Positions 1 to 8,890 of a DNA stretch of 64,000 nt are shown one piece after another; positions within the stretch are counted from its first letter, which is position 1, and the number at the start of each line of letters is the position of its first letter. Under the pieces are notes generated by a model. It saw nothing but the letters and a program-made list of their open reading frames with translations, had not been told where the DNA came from and did not search any database. A program made the position numbers and the translations under genes. This DNA comes from DATBAX01 sp963723765 (lineage in GTDB: Bacteria; Acidobacteriota; Terriglobia; Terriglobales; Acidobacteriaceae). The stretch spans positions 186,001 to 250,000 of the forward strand of contig CAVRSD010000001.1 of NCBI GenBank assembly GCA_963723765.1, given 5' to 3'.

Positions 1-2129
1 TAGTGATGGGCCCCGGCGTATTTAGGATCGGCAGTCACGTCGAGCCACAACTTATGCATGAGTTCCACATCTTGAGGACGCATGCGCGGAGCGTGTGGCC
101 CCAAAGCAAATTCACGGACGCCGCCATCCGGCAGATGAACTTCAATGGTGAGCCGCGGGCGTGGCTCAGGCAGGCGCTCCCAGGCGTCGCCGGTGAGTTT
201 GGCCTGTTCGTCTGGAGTGAGTTTATTGGACAATCCGCAGACAATCCGGCTTGAACCCATGCGCTGCGCCGTCATGATGATGGCTTCGAACACATCGGCT
301 GCAGGGACCACCAGCAGAGAAACCGGCCGTCCTTCTTTTTCCGCCAAAGCGACGGCCGCGGTGAAGAGCTCCTGCTCGTAGTGGTCGAAAATTTCATTGG
401 CTTCGTACACAGTCCGTCCGCTAAAGGAATGCTCGCGCTGGTAGAGGCGCGCCGTCATGACCACCACATCCTGCCGGGAAGTGTCGGTGCGTCTCAGGAC
501 CTCACGCAGGTAATAAAGATTCTTCGGATCGCGCACGGCCACCAGAATATTGCCGGGACGAACGCCCAGGGCATTGCTGTCCATATCCTGGTTTCCGTAA
601 ACCCGGAACTGGGCCAGGCCTTCTGGCTTGCCGACGCGGGCTTTCGTCACCCGATGTTCCGAGTAGGTGAAAATTCCAAAGAAAATAGCGCTGAAGGTAA
701 CGCCGGCGATGGTGGCTTCGGATTTCGTGAACAGGTTTACCAGTGCCGTCGTGAAGAGGACGACGGACACCACAATCAGGCCCAGCGGTACTTCTTTCCC
801 GAAGATTTTGGGGTTGCCAGGCACACGCCACTCCCGGTTTCCGGGATCCTTGTAGCGCAGCACGACCACTGCCAGCGACATGAAGGCAAAACTCCAGATC
901 ACCCCGAAGGCGTATAGTCCCGCCAAAATGAATACGTTGCCGTGGGTGAGAAGGATGGTTAGCAGTTGTAGGACAACAATCAGATTGACGACGCGATAAC
1001 TGGTGCCAAAGCGGGGATGAGGCTTCTGAAAGGCAGGGGTCAGGACACCGTCTTCCGCCATACGGTTCAGTACGCCATTGGCGCCTACGATAGAAGTATT
1101 TTGCGCTCCTGCCAGGATGAGCACGCCCACCAGCACCACAAAGGCGCGAAATGCCAGGCGGGCCCAGGTGGGGCCGGCGAGGAACATGGCAATTCCACCG
1201 ATGAGGTTGCCGAAGTATTCCGGCCTGACTTTGTCGGGAATAATCATGACCGCGAAGAACGAGACCAGCGAGGTGAAAAGCAGGCTGTAGACGAAAATGA
1301 CCAGCCCGGTTTTCTCCAGGTTTTTCAGCTTGGGATGTTCGATCTCGCGGTTGACCTGGGCCAGTGTTTCCTCGCCGCTCATGGCCAGAACGGAGTGTCC
1401 GAAGCCCACGAAAACAATGATCCAGGTGAGGTGGCTAAGCCATGTTCCATGTAACCAGCCCAGCGATTCTTTGGTCAAAGGAACCACGCCTGGGTGCAAC
1501 GGGTTGGGCGGCAAGACGATGGGTGCACGCAGGATGGTGATAGCGCACCAAATGATCAGAATTACCACCATCACGGTGGTAACAATCATGATCTGCAAAG
1601 CTTTTCCGCTGGATTCGTGAATGCCCTGGGTGTTCTTCCACCAAAAATAAATCACGATCAGAACAGCGAAGCTTGCCGCGAAGGTATTCTCGGGAAAGCT
1701 GGGGAAAGGATGGCCGCTGTAACGCGCCATATCCTGCAGAAAACTGGACAAATATTGTCCAGCCGAGACGGCGCTGATCGGCCCCGTCAGCACATAGTCA
1801 AAAAGCAACGCCGAGACGGAAATCTTGGCGAGGGTGCCGCCCATGGCCTCTTTGACCACGCGGTAGACTCCGCCTCGCACAAACATGCTGCTGGACTCGA
1901 TATACAGCGCCCGAACCGCATAACTGAAGAGCATAACCCCGAGAATGAACCAGGGAGCGCTCTTGCCAATGACCTTTTCCGCGTCCCCGCCAGCGTAATA
2001 CGCGGAAGACGCTAAGTCCGCAAGAACAATGGCAGATGCCCGCCAGAAAGAGATGAATGTCAGCATCACTGTGGTGGCGACAAACACCTTTACAGCAGGC
2101 CGATTTAGATTGTCTATGGGTGATGACAT
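1..2129 (-). CDS. APC-family permease with C-terminal UspA-like domain (3' end outside window)
   Basis: Inner-membrane amino acid/polyamine/organocation-type permease; substrate unknown. The frame is open for about 709 codons from the ATG at 2129 to the left edge, so the C-terminus is missing. Residues about 10-490 hold roughly twelve hydrophobic stretches (for example FILAGLYAFGVIWSFAF near residue 396) and APC-like signatures such as LAMSGEETLAQVNREI. From about residue 520 the protein turns soluble (NILVAVRDPKNLYYL) and resembles a universal-stress-protein fold, a tail known in some APC transporters. No convincing ribosome-binding site precedes the chosen ATG. The family assignment is firm; the regulatory meaning of the tail is inference. 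Confidence 0.85.
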   Translation of the reverse strand, partial: MSSPIDNLNRPAVKVFVATTVMLTFISFWRASAIVLADLASSAYYAGGDAEKVIGKSAPWFILGVMLFSYAVRALYIESSSMFVRGGVYRVVKEAMGGTLAKISVSALLFDYVLTGPISAVSAGQYLSSFLQDMARYSGHPFPSFPENTFAASFAVLIVIYFWWKNTQGIHESSGKALQIMIVTTVMVVILIIWCAITILRAPIVLPPNPLHPGVVPLTKESLGWLHGTWLSHLTWIIVFVGFGHSVLAMSGEETLAQVNREIEHPKLKNLEKTGLVIFVYSLLFTSLVSFFAVMIIPDKVRPEYFGNLIGGIAMFLAGPTWARLAFRAFVVLVGVLILAGAQNTSIVGANGVLNRMAEDGVLTPAFQKPHPRFGTSYRVVNLIVVLQLLTILLTHGNVFILAGLYAFGVIWSFAFMSLAVVVLRYKDPGNREWRVPGNPKIFGKEVPLGLIVVSVVLFTTALVNLFTKSEATIAGVTFSAIFFGIFTYSEHRVTKARVGKPEGLAQFRVYGNQDMDSNALGVRPGNILVAVRDPKNLYYLREVLRRTDTSRQDVVVMTARLYQREHSFSGRTVYEANEIFDHYEQELFTAAVALAEKEGRPVSLLVVPAADVFEAIIMTAQRMGSSRIVCGLSNKLTPDEQAKLTGDAWERLPEPRPRLTIEVHLPDGGVREFALGPHAPRMRPQDVELMHKLWLDVTADPKYAGAHH

Positions 2130-2204
2130 TCGCGACGAGCGCCGATACGTGAGACTAGAAATTTACCACAGAGGCGGTGATTTCCGCTTGGCGGGCAAAT
2201 TAAA

Positions 2205-3419
2205 TCATTTTATGGGTGCCATATAGGTACGGGTAATGCGGTCGTGCCAACACAATTCGTCCTCGTCGAGAAAGCACCAGGCATAGCCCAAACCGAGAGA
2301 GAGTCCGGAAAGGGCCGAAGTTAATACACGCCAGCGTCTCACCTTACGCGGGGCGGGACTGCCATCAAACCGGTCCAACCGGAGTTTGGCCAGCTTCAGG
2401 CCCGCAGTGGTCCCCGTATACACCAGCAGCAGGTACTGGTAAGCCACCCAGAACATTCCGGCCAGGGTCACGATCGTGCCAACCGAGCGCTGCAGCGGCG
2501 GGATGGTGGCAGTGATCCAAAAAAAGATGTAAGAAAACACACTCAATGCCGATAAAACTATCAGCGCATCGATGGCAACCGCCGCCAGACGTCGCGACAT
2601 GGGGGCGGATTGCAGTGGCACTTCGAACCCGGGACGCCTTTCGCTTGCCGGTTGCTCTACCGGTTCAATCAGAATTCCGCCGAGCGCTGGAGGCGGCGGC
2701 GCAACGTCCGGAACCTCGAGAATGCGCGGCCGATCGAAGACCGGTTCAGCCAACTCATCCAACGGCTGGGGTGGCATAAATGTCGACGAGCGCGGAAATT
2801 CAAGGATTCGAGCGGTCGTTTCTGGAGTAGCAGGCGATGGCGTGGCATATTCCAGTGGCTCGAATGCTGCCATTTCCGCAGCCGGGGCGACAGAGTCTAA
2901 GGAAATTGCTTGCCGGTTGGGGTGGGTGGAGGCCGCAGGTTCGGTCACGGCGGAACGATTCGTCGGTAACGGTTCGTATGCGTCAAATTTCAATTGCAAG
3001 GAGGGATAACGAGGTGCCCGGGGACGCCGCCGCGCACGATAATTGTTCACGCGCGTTGCGACCTCGTCCCGCCATGCATCGGGGTCTTGTGGGACGCTGT
3101 CCGCTTGCGCCGGTGCCGCAGTTGAATCTTGGTCGATCTCAGGCGCAACAGTCTGAGTGGCGGAGGGGCCGTCCTGACTTTGGCTTGCGTTTTGATTCGA
3201 TTCGACCGTAGATTCTGCAATCGCTAATCCCTGAAAACATGAGGACGGAACTCCGCTGTCTTCGTCCGTATCCGGAATGAAGTTAACGTTCGCCGGTGCG
3301 GCACGCTGCTCAAGGCTGGCGGCAAACTGTTGCTCACTCGCATCAAACGCATCAGGATCGATCAACCGCGCGGAAGAACACGCGTCATTATCGCCATCGA
3401 GTTCAAATTTCGGTTTCAT
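2205..3419 (-). CDS. RDD-family membrane protein with long N-terminal linker
   Basis: 404-residue protein whose last 130 or so residues form an RDD domain: the family RRLAAVAIDALIV start, three hydrophobic segments, and the closing CWHDRITRTYM motif. The first 270 residues are low-complexity, rich in Ala, Pro, Glu and Gln, and look disordered. RDD proteins are small membrane proteins of mostly unknown function, some linked to ion transport; the substrate cannot be inferred. The ATG at 3419 has no clear Shine-Dalgarno. Just upstream, in the other minus-strand frame that a +1 error would connect, lies a CPLCG zinc-ribbon-like stretch, so the true start may lie further upstream (see findings). 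It is divergent from lptD. Confidence 0.8.
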   Translation of the reverse strand: MKPKFELDGDNDACSSARLIDPDAFDASEQQFAASLEQRAAPANVNFIPDTDEDSGVPSSCFQGLAIAESTVESNQNASQSQDGPSATQTVAPEIDQDSTAAPAQADSVPQDPDAWRDEVATRVNNYRARRRPRAPRYPSLQLKFDAYEPLPTNRSAVTEPAASTHPNRQAISLDSVAPAAEMAAFEPLEYATPSPATPETTARILEFPRSSTFMPPQPLDELAEPVFDRPRILEVPDVAPPPPALGGILIEPVEQPASERRPGFEVPLQSAPMSRRLAAVAIDALIVLSALSVFSYIFFWITATIPPLQRSVGTIVTLAGMFWVAYQYLLLVYTGTTAGLKLAKLRLDRFDGSPAPRKVRRWRVLTSALSGLSLGLGYAWCFLDEDELCWHDRITRTYMAPIK

Positions 3420-3625
3420 CTTTCGATTTCACAAATGGAACAAGGGCCGGACGAGTTTCCAAAGGCACGGCGGCAACATCACCGCAGAGCGGGCAGAATA
3501 TGGACCGGTCTTTTCGAACCAACCTCAGGCAAACAATTTCGCGCTTTGCCTCTCGAGCCGACGCCATGCTAAGGTCACGCATACTCCGGAGTGGTGATCC
3601 TACCCGGGCCGTGCGTGCGTTTCCG

Positions 3626-6106
3626 ATGACATCCCGTACTCGATTCCTTATCACGGCTGCGTTCGTTTGTCATCTGCTACTCGCTCCTGTGTTAGTTACC
3701 AGCCAGTTGCTTTCTGCTGCGAGCCAGTCCAATCCATCTCCGGGCCTGCCCAACAGTCCCTCAGTCTTGCAATATCAGGACGTCACCTGGAGCGCTGTTA
3801 CGCAGGAACTGGACGGTCCCATGGTCAAGCTGCACCAGAATGCCTGGATCCACTATGGCACTTACACTCTTTACGGCGACGAGATCACTTACAACCGCGA
3901 TACCGGGGATTCCACGATGGATGGTCATGTGGTGCTCGACGGCGGGCCCAACGACGAGCACATCAAAGCTAGTCATGGAACTTACAATATACGGTCTGAA
4001 TCCGGACGCTTTGAGATCGTAACCGGCACCACAGGAATGCGCATGAAAGCCACGCGGCTGATCCTGACTTCCGCGAATCCTTTTGCCTTTACCGGCCAAG
4101 TAGTAGTGAAGACAGGGCCTGACCACTATCTGGTATACGACGGCACGATCACCACCTGCCAGCTACCGCGGCCGAAATGGCAGTTCTACGCTCATAAAAT
4201 GGACGTACAAGTGGGCGGCAATGCCAAGATCTACAACAGCACTTTCCGCCTGGAAGGAGTGCCGATCCTGTTTTTTCCCTTTGCTACCCATCCAATCCAG
4301 AAGCGGCCGCGGCAGTCGGGCTTTCTGATCCCCAATGCCGGCCGTTCCTCGATCAAAGGCAATATTGTCGGGGAGTCGGTGTTTTGGGCGATTAATCCCA
4401 GCGCGGACATCTTGCTGGGGGCTGAATATTTCTCCAAGCGTGGCTGGGCTCCGGAAGGCGAATTTCGCATCCAGCCTGGCGACACCTCGTTTGTGGACGT
4501 CAATTTCTTCAGTGTGCTGGACCGCCTTCAGGGCGCGGATTATCAAGGCGGCGCGGATGTGCGGCTGACCGCAGAGAATACTTTTGCTCATAACCTTCGC
4601 GGCGTCGCCAATATTGACTACCTCAGTTCCTATGTCTTCCGCCTGGCCTTCAGTGATGTATTCACCCAGGCGGTAAACTCGGAAGTGAACTCCACTGCAT
4701 TTCTTTCTAACGCGACCCACGGCTTCTTCTACAACGCCTCCATGCAGCGTTATCAAAACTATGAAAGCGCGAATAACGACGACGTGATTAATATTCTTCA
4801 CGCTCCCAGTTTCTCGACTTCCAGCGTGGACCATCCCCTGGGACATTCGCCCTTTTACTGGTCCTACGATGCCGCCGCCGATGGCCTGGAACGCAGCGAC
4901 CCTTCCTTAATCGCAACTATCGCTAATTTTTCGACCGGTGGATTGGTGGAGCGCTTCGACCTGAATCCGAGTGTGTCCCTGCCCCTGCAGTTTCATGGAT
5001 GGTCATTTCGTCCCGAGCTCTCGCTCCGAGACACTTTTTACACCAAGCAACTGCTGACCTCCACCATACCGGGGGGCATGGAAGTGGAGTCGACACTTGC
5101 CAATGCCATCAACCGCAAGGCGTTGCAAGGCTCGGTCGAGATCCGGCCGCCGGCGATCGATCGAGTTTTTGACCGCGACTTTCTGGGGCGCAAGTGGAAA
5201 CATGTGATTGAACCCCGCGTGGTCTACAACTATGTGACCGGGGTGAACAATTTCGCCGACATTATTCGTTTCGACGAGCGGGATATTCTCAGTAACACCA
5301 ATGAAGTCGAGTACTCCGTGGTAAACCGTCTTTATAGCAAGCGAACCACGGAACAGCCCGACGACTGTAGTCCGCTTGGTATGCCTACGCTGCTGGTCGG
5401 CGGCGCACCCCCACAAAACCGTATCCCATGGCAACGCTACACCCCGCCTAAAGACAATCCTTGCCGCTCCCAACCGCAAGTACGCGAGGTGGTCCGATGG
5501 GAACTGGCACAGAAATATTTTCTCGACCCAACCTTCGGAGGAGCTCTAATTCCGGGACAACCTAATGTATTTGCCAGCACTCTCGATCTGACTGGCATTG
5601 CGTTCTTGACGCAAGCGCGGCGGCTTTCACCCCTAATCTCCCGCCTTCGAGTGGAGACCAGCAACCGGACAGACGTCGAGTGGGATGTGGATTACGATTT
5701 CCAGTCAGGCCGCATCAACAACAGCACCGCGCTGCTGAACTATCGCATAGGGGAATTTACCGTAGGCGGAGGGAACGCCTTTCTGCACGTATTCGGCGAG
5801 ACTCAGCCTTTGAATCCCACGCCCGCTCCCCCAACGTTTAACCAATTTCGCGCTGTATTCGGCTACGGCCAACCCAACAAGCCCGGACTGAGCGCTGCCA
5901 CCAATATAGGATTCGACGGCGGACTGGGATCTCTCCAGTATGCCTCAGCGCAAGCTTCCTATAACTGGGATTGCTGCGGGGTCAGCATGGAATACCGGCG
6001 CTTCAATCTGGGCACGGTGCGCGAAGAAAATCAGTTCCGCTTCACCTTTGCTTTGGCCAACATCGGTTCCTTTGGGAATTTGAGACGGCAGGAACGCTTG
6101 TACTAA
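3626..6106 (+). CDS. lptD: LPS-assembly protein LptD
   Basis: Outer-membrane beta-barrel that inserts lipopolysaccharide into the outer leaflet together with LptE. From the chosen ATG (826 aa) there is a signal peptide (MTSRTRFLITAAFVCHLLLA), then an OstA/LptA-like jellyroll at roughly residues 50-150 (YGDEITYNRDTGDSTMDGHV), then an LptD-type barrel of about 600 residues (RQSGFLIPNAGRSS, PRVVYNYVTGV). The frame is open upstream to 3296, but that would overlap the RDD gene and place an Arg-rich stretch before the signal peptide, so I start at 3626. The gene shows that the host builds an LPS outer membrane. Confidence 0.93.
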   Translation: MTSRTRFLITAAFVCHLLLAPVLVTSQLLSAASQSNPSPGLPNSPSVLQYQDVTWSAVTQELDGPMVKLHQNAWIHYGTYTLYGDEITYNRDTGDSTMDGHVVLDGGPNDEHIKASHGTYNIRSESGRFEIVTGTTGMRMKATRLILTSANPFAFTGQVVVKTGPDHYLVYDGTITTCQLPRPKWQFYAHKMDVQVGGNAKIYNSTFRLEGVPILFFPFATHPIQKRPRQSGFLIPNAGRSSIKGNIVGESVFWAINPSADILLGAEYFSKRGWAPEGEFRIQPGDTSFVDVNFFSVLDRLQGADYQGGADVRLTAENTFAHNLRGVANIDYLSSYVFRLAFSDVFTQAVNSEVNSTAFLSNATHGFFYNASMQRYQNYESANNDDVINILHAPSFSTSSVDHPLGHSPFYWSYDAAADGLERSDPSLIATIANFSTGGLVERFDLNPSVSLPLQFHGWSFRPELSLRDTFYTKQLLTSTIPGGMEVESTLANAINRKALQGSVEIRPPAIDRVFDRDFLGRKWKHVIEPRVVYNYVTGVNNFADIIRFDERDILSNTNEVEYSVVNRLYSKRTTEQPDDCSPLGMPTLLVGGAPPQNRIPWQRYTPPKDNPCRSQPQVREVVRWELAQKYFLDPTFGGALIPGQPNVFASTLDLTGIAFLTQARRLSPLISRLRVETSNRTDVEWDVDYDFQSGRINNSTALLNYRIGEFTVGGGNAFLHVFGETQPLNPTPAPPTFNQFRAVFGYGQPNKPGLSAATNIGFDGGLGSLQYASAQASYNWDCCGVSMEYRRFNLGTVREENQFRFTFALANIGSFGNLRRQERLY

Positions 6107-6127
6107 CTGGAAAACAGCCAGTTTTTA
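6105..6127 (+). terminator. Weak intrinsic terminator after lptD
   Basis: A 6-bp stem AACTGG/CCAGTT (6105-6110 and 6118-6123) with a 7-nt loop is followed by a run of T. It begins inside the lptD stop codon. The stem is short, so termination may be partial. Confidence 0.5.
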
Positions 6128-6299
6128 ATTATCCCCGCGATTGGGAAGGCTTGCGATCCAGATCCAGGAACTCGCCGCTGCCTTGCAGAATAATTACTTC
6201 GTCCCGGGGTTGATTCCGTTGACAATTCTTTGACCGAACTGACCCCCTGTCGTTACCCGACGGGACTAGTAACTATGAGATAATTAGCTGTATCTATCA

Positions 6300-7253
6300 A
6301 TGTTTAGGCGGTTTCTAGTGACATTTTTGCGGCGTGCGATTCTGGTGTTTTTACTGGTCTGTCTCGGCTGTTCCGCTCAATCGGCGCCTTCCGCCGAAGT
6401 GCTGCAGCGCATTGAGCGGGAGGTTCGCTCCTACTACACCGTTCCCACGAACGTGAAAATCGTAGTCGGTGCCATGAAGGCCAGCGAATTCCCCAATTAC
6501 GATGCCCTCACCATAACTTTCGACGGTGGTGAGAAGAAGCAGACCTTCGACTTCCTGCTTTCGAAAGACAGCAAGACGCTGATTCGGCTCACCAAACTCG
6601 ACCTCAGCAAGGACCCCTACGCTGAGGTGATGAAGAAGATCGATCTTCAGGGACGTCCTATTCGGGGCAATAAGGACGCGAAAGTAGTGGTGGTTAATTT
6701 CGATGATTTCGAGTGTCCCTTCTGTTCCCGGGTACACAAGACGATCTTCCCGGAATTGTTCAAGGAATACGGCGATCGCATAGCCTTCATTTACAAGGAC
6801 TATCCCCTCTCCGAGATTCATCCCTGGGCGATTCACGCCGCGGTCAACGCCAATTGCCTGGCTGCCCAGAACAACGATGCCTACTGGGAATTCGCGGACT
6901 ACATGCATGACAATCAGTCTGAGGTAAATTCAGAAAAAGGTCGGGAGGAAAAGTTGGCGGCGCTTGATCGCATTGCCACGCAACTGGGGCAGAAACATAA
7001 TGTCGATGCGGCTAAACTGCAGTCCTGCATCAAAGCGCAAAACGAAGATGCCGTGAAAGCTTCCATGAAGGAAGGTGATGCCCTGGGTGTAGATGCAACG
7101 CCAACCCTGTTCATCAACGGACAGGAGGCGGACGGTGCACTGCCCGCCAGCGAATTCCGGGCGCTATTTGATCATGCTTTAGAGCAGGCTGGGGTGAAGC
7201 CGCCAACCCATCCCACGGAGCCGCCCGCCGGAACGCAGGCTCCTAGCAAGTAA
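6300..7253 (+). CDS. DsbA-family thiol-disulfide oxidoreductase
   Basis: 317-residue exported thioredoxin-fold protein. After an N-terminal hydrophobic signal (RRAILVFLLVCLGCSA), a region of about 85 residues precedes the thioredoxin domain. The active site is CPFC in FECPFCSRVH, followed by the helical insertion and the cis-proline loop DATPTLFING, as in DsbA/DsbG-like thioredoxin_4 proteins. It probably oxidises or isomerises disulfides in periplasmic proteins. The LGC at the end of the signal is a poor lipobox, so membrane anchoring is uncertain. It lies 54 bp before a PpiC-type foldase on the same strand, suggesting a shared envelope-folding operon. The tail after about residue 295 is Pro/Thr-rich. 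Confidence 0.88.
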   Translation: MFRRFLVTFLRRAILVFLLVCLGCSAQSAPSAEVLQRIEREVRSYYTVPTNVKIVVGAMKASEFPNYDALTITFDGGEKKQTFDFLLSKDSKTLIRLTKLDLSKDPYAEVMKKIDLQGRPIRGNKDAKVVVVNFDDFECPFCSRVHKTIFPELFKEYGDRIAFIYKDYPLSEIHPWAIHAAVNANCLAAQNNDAYWEFADYMHDNQSEVNSEKGREEKLAALDRIATQLGQKHNVDAAKLQSCIKAQNEDAVKASMKEGDALGVDATPTLFINGQEADGALPASEFRALFDHALEQAGVKPPTHPTEPPAGTQAPSK

Positions 7254-7307
7254 TTGGTTCGAGAAGCCGCAAATATCCCGCCGGCTTTATTTCCTAGGGA
7301 GGATTTA

Positions 7308-8369
7308 TTGAACGCAAAGTCGATAATTCGTTGCAGCCTGATAGCGCTCCTGGCTTTCCTGCTAGTTGGATCCATCGCCTGCGGAGGGAAACCGGGTGGT
7401 GGCGATGTTGCCGCGACCGTGGACGGGCACAAGATCTACATCGCTGATGTAGAAAAGTATTATCAGAACCAGACCGCCGGCTCCGAACAACAGCCGGTCG
7501 GGGAACAGGCTACCAGTCTGCGGCTCAGCATTCTGCACGAGTTGATTGACAACGAGATCCTCATGCGCCGCGCCGAGAAGTTGGGGCTGCTGGCCACTGA
7601 CGATGAAGTCGATCGAAAACTAAACGAGATCAAATCGCCTTACACGGCGGAGCAATTCGCCGCCCGAATGAAGGAAAAAAACATCACCGCTGACGATTTC
7701 AAGCGCGACATTCGCCGCTCGTTGACCGTCGATAAGGTGATGAACAAGGAAGTGACTTCCAAGATCAGCATTTCTGACCAGGATGTAACTGACTACTACA
7801 ATGCGCACAAGTCGCAATTCAATTTCATCGAGCCCCAGTACCACCTGGCACATATTTTTGTGACGCCTCTGCCCAATCCTCAGGTGCATCAAAACAACAA
7901 AGCGCAAAATGAACCAGAGGCGCGAAAGAAAATTGAGATGGTTTATAACCGCCTGGAAAGTGGCGACGACTTTGGAACGCTGGCCATGAACTATTCCGAG
8001 GATGCGGAAACCTCAGGAAGTGGCGGCGACTTGGGCTTCACTCCCGAATCAGGATTGGCCCGCACCGATCCCAGTACACGTGACGCAGTCCTAAAATTGA
8101 AAGCTGGTCAGTACAGTTCTCCGATCACGATCATCGACCCCCGCACCAAACAATTGTTCGGCTTCCAGATTGTTAAATTGATCTCCAAGGAGCCGGCGGG
8201 CCAGCGGGATTTTTCTGATCCGCGCGTGCAACAGGCCATCCGCGCCCAGCTTCAGGACCATCGTGAACAACTTCTGAAGGCCGCGTATTACGAAGTGTCT
8301 CGCAATCAGGCAAAGGTCGAAAATTATTACGCCGAAAAAGTGCTTGAGAGCAATGGAATGGTCAAGTAA
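7308..8369 (+). CDS. PpiC/SurA-type peptidyl-prolyl isomerase lipoprotein
   Basis: 353-residue periplasmic foldase. I start at TTG 7308 because a strong GGGAGGA lies just before it and the product then begins with a lipoprotein signal ending in the lipobox SIAC, followed by a Gly-rich linker. Residues about 40-170 are a SurA-like N-terminal helical domain (LHELIDNEILMRRAEKLG); residues about 185-295 form a parvulin domain (HLAHIFVTPLP, DFGTLAMNYSED, GGDLGFTPESGL); a helical C-terminus follows. It is likely anchored in a membrane and acts on secreted proteins with the DsbA-like protein just upstream. It converges on the BCCP gene, 23 bp away, with no obvious terminator between them. Confidence 0.88.
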   Translation: MNAKSIIRCSLIALLAFLLVGSIACGGKPGGGDVAATVDGHKIYIADVEKYYQNQTAGSEQQPVGEQATSLRLSILHELIDNEILMRRAEKLGLLATDDEVDRKLNEIKSPYTAEQFAARMKEKNITADDFKRDIRRSLTVDKVMNKEVTSKISISDQDVTDYYNAHKSQFNFIEPQYHLAHIFVTPLPNPQVHQNNKAQNEPEARKKIEMVYNRLESGDDFGTLAMNYSEDAETSGSGGDLGFTPESGLARTDPSTRDAVLKLKAGQYSSPITIIDPRTKQLFGFQIVKLISKEPAGQRDFSDPRVQQAIRAQLQDHREQLLKAAYYEVSRNQAKVENYYAEKVLESNGMVK

Positions 8370-8392
8370 AGTGCGATTTCAGGATTCGGGCT

Positions 8393-8890
8393 TCATTCGA
8401 CAATCGCAAGAACGTCACCTGCATTGACGTTGGCGCCTTCCGCAGCAATAAGTTTTTGTACGATACCCTTCTTGGGCGATTTAATCTCGTTCTGCATCTT
8501 CATCGCTTCCACCACAACGATCCCCTGACCTGCTTCCACTGCCATATTCTCGCTCACCAGCACGCGAACCACTTTGCCCGGCATCGATGCAACCAACTTT
8601 CGGGGACCGCTTTCATCTCCAGCTTTTCTTTTCCGGGCGCGTAAAGATCGAGGATCGCGGACTTCTGCCGCATACCCTGAGCCGCCAACCCACAGGTATG
8701 TATCCGTGGCCGTGCTTTCACGTTTGATTTCGTATGATCGACCCTCCAACAAAACGGAGAGCGCATCATGTCCGGTAAGAACTGCGTCGATCTGGACTTC
8801 CCGCCCATCGAGACGGCATTGCCACTTGCCTTCTGTCCGCTCCAGTTCGAGGCGGTAGTTTTTCCCGTCAATGGTGATGTCGTAGAGCAC
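8393..8890 (-). CDS. Biotin carboxyl carrier protein (biotinyl domain)
   Basis: 165-residue carrier subunit of an acyl-CoA carboxylase. The C-terminal 75 residues are a biotinyl domain with the biotinylation site EAMKM at the expected place (VVVEAMKMQNEI), preceded by SMPGKVVRVLV. The first 90 residues resemble the N-terminal region of the fused alpha subunits of propionyl- and methylcrotonyl-CoA carboxylases rather than E. coli AccB. It starts with GTG at 8890, which overlaps the upstream accC stop codon (TAGTG), so the two are translationally coupled. The substrate (acetyl-, propionyl- or another acyl-CoA) cannot be decided here; no carboxyltransferase partner lies next to it. Confidence 0.9.
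   Translation of the reverse strand: MLYDITIDGKNYRLELERTEGKWQCRLDGREVQIDAVLTGHDALSVLLEGRSYEIKRESTATDTYLWVGGSGYAAEVRDPRSLRARKRKAGDESGPRKLVASMPGKVVRVLVSENMAVEAGQGIVVVEAMKMQNEIKSPKKGIVQKLIAAEGANVNAGDVLAIVE

Noticed and set aside
3296..3625. Upstream extension of lptD
   Set aside because: It would overlap the divergent RDD gene and place an Arg-rich stretch before the signal peptide.
6300..6380. Lipoprotein signal on the DsbA-like protein
   Set aside because: LVCLGC has poor residues at -3 and -2 for a lipobox; a normal signal peptide is as likely.
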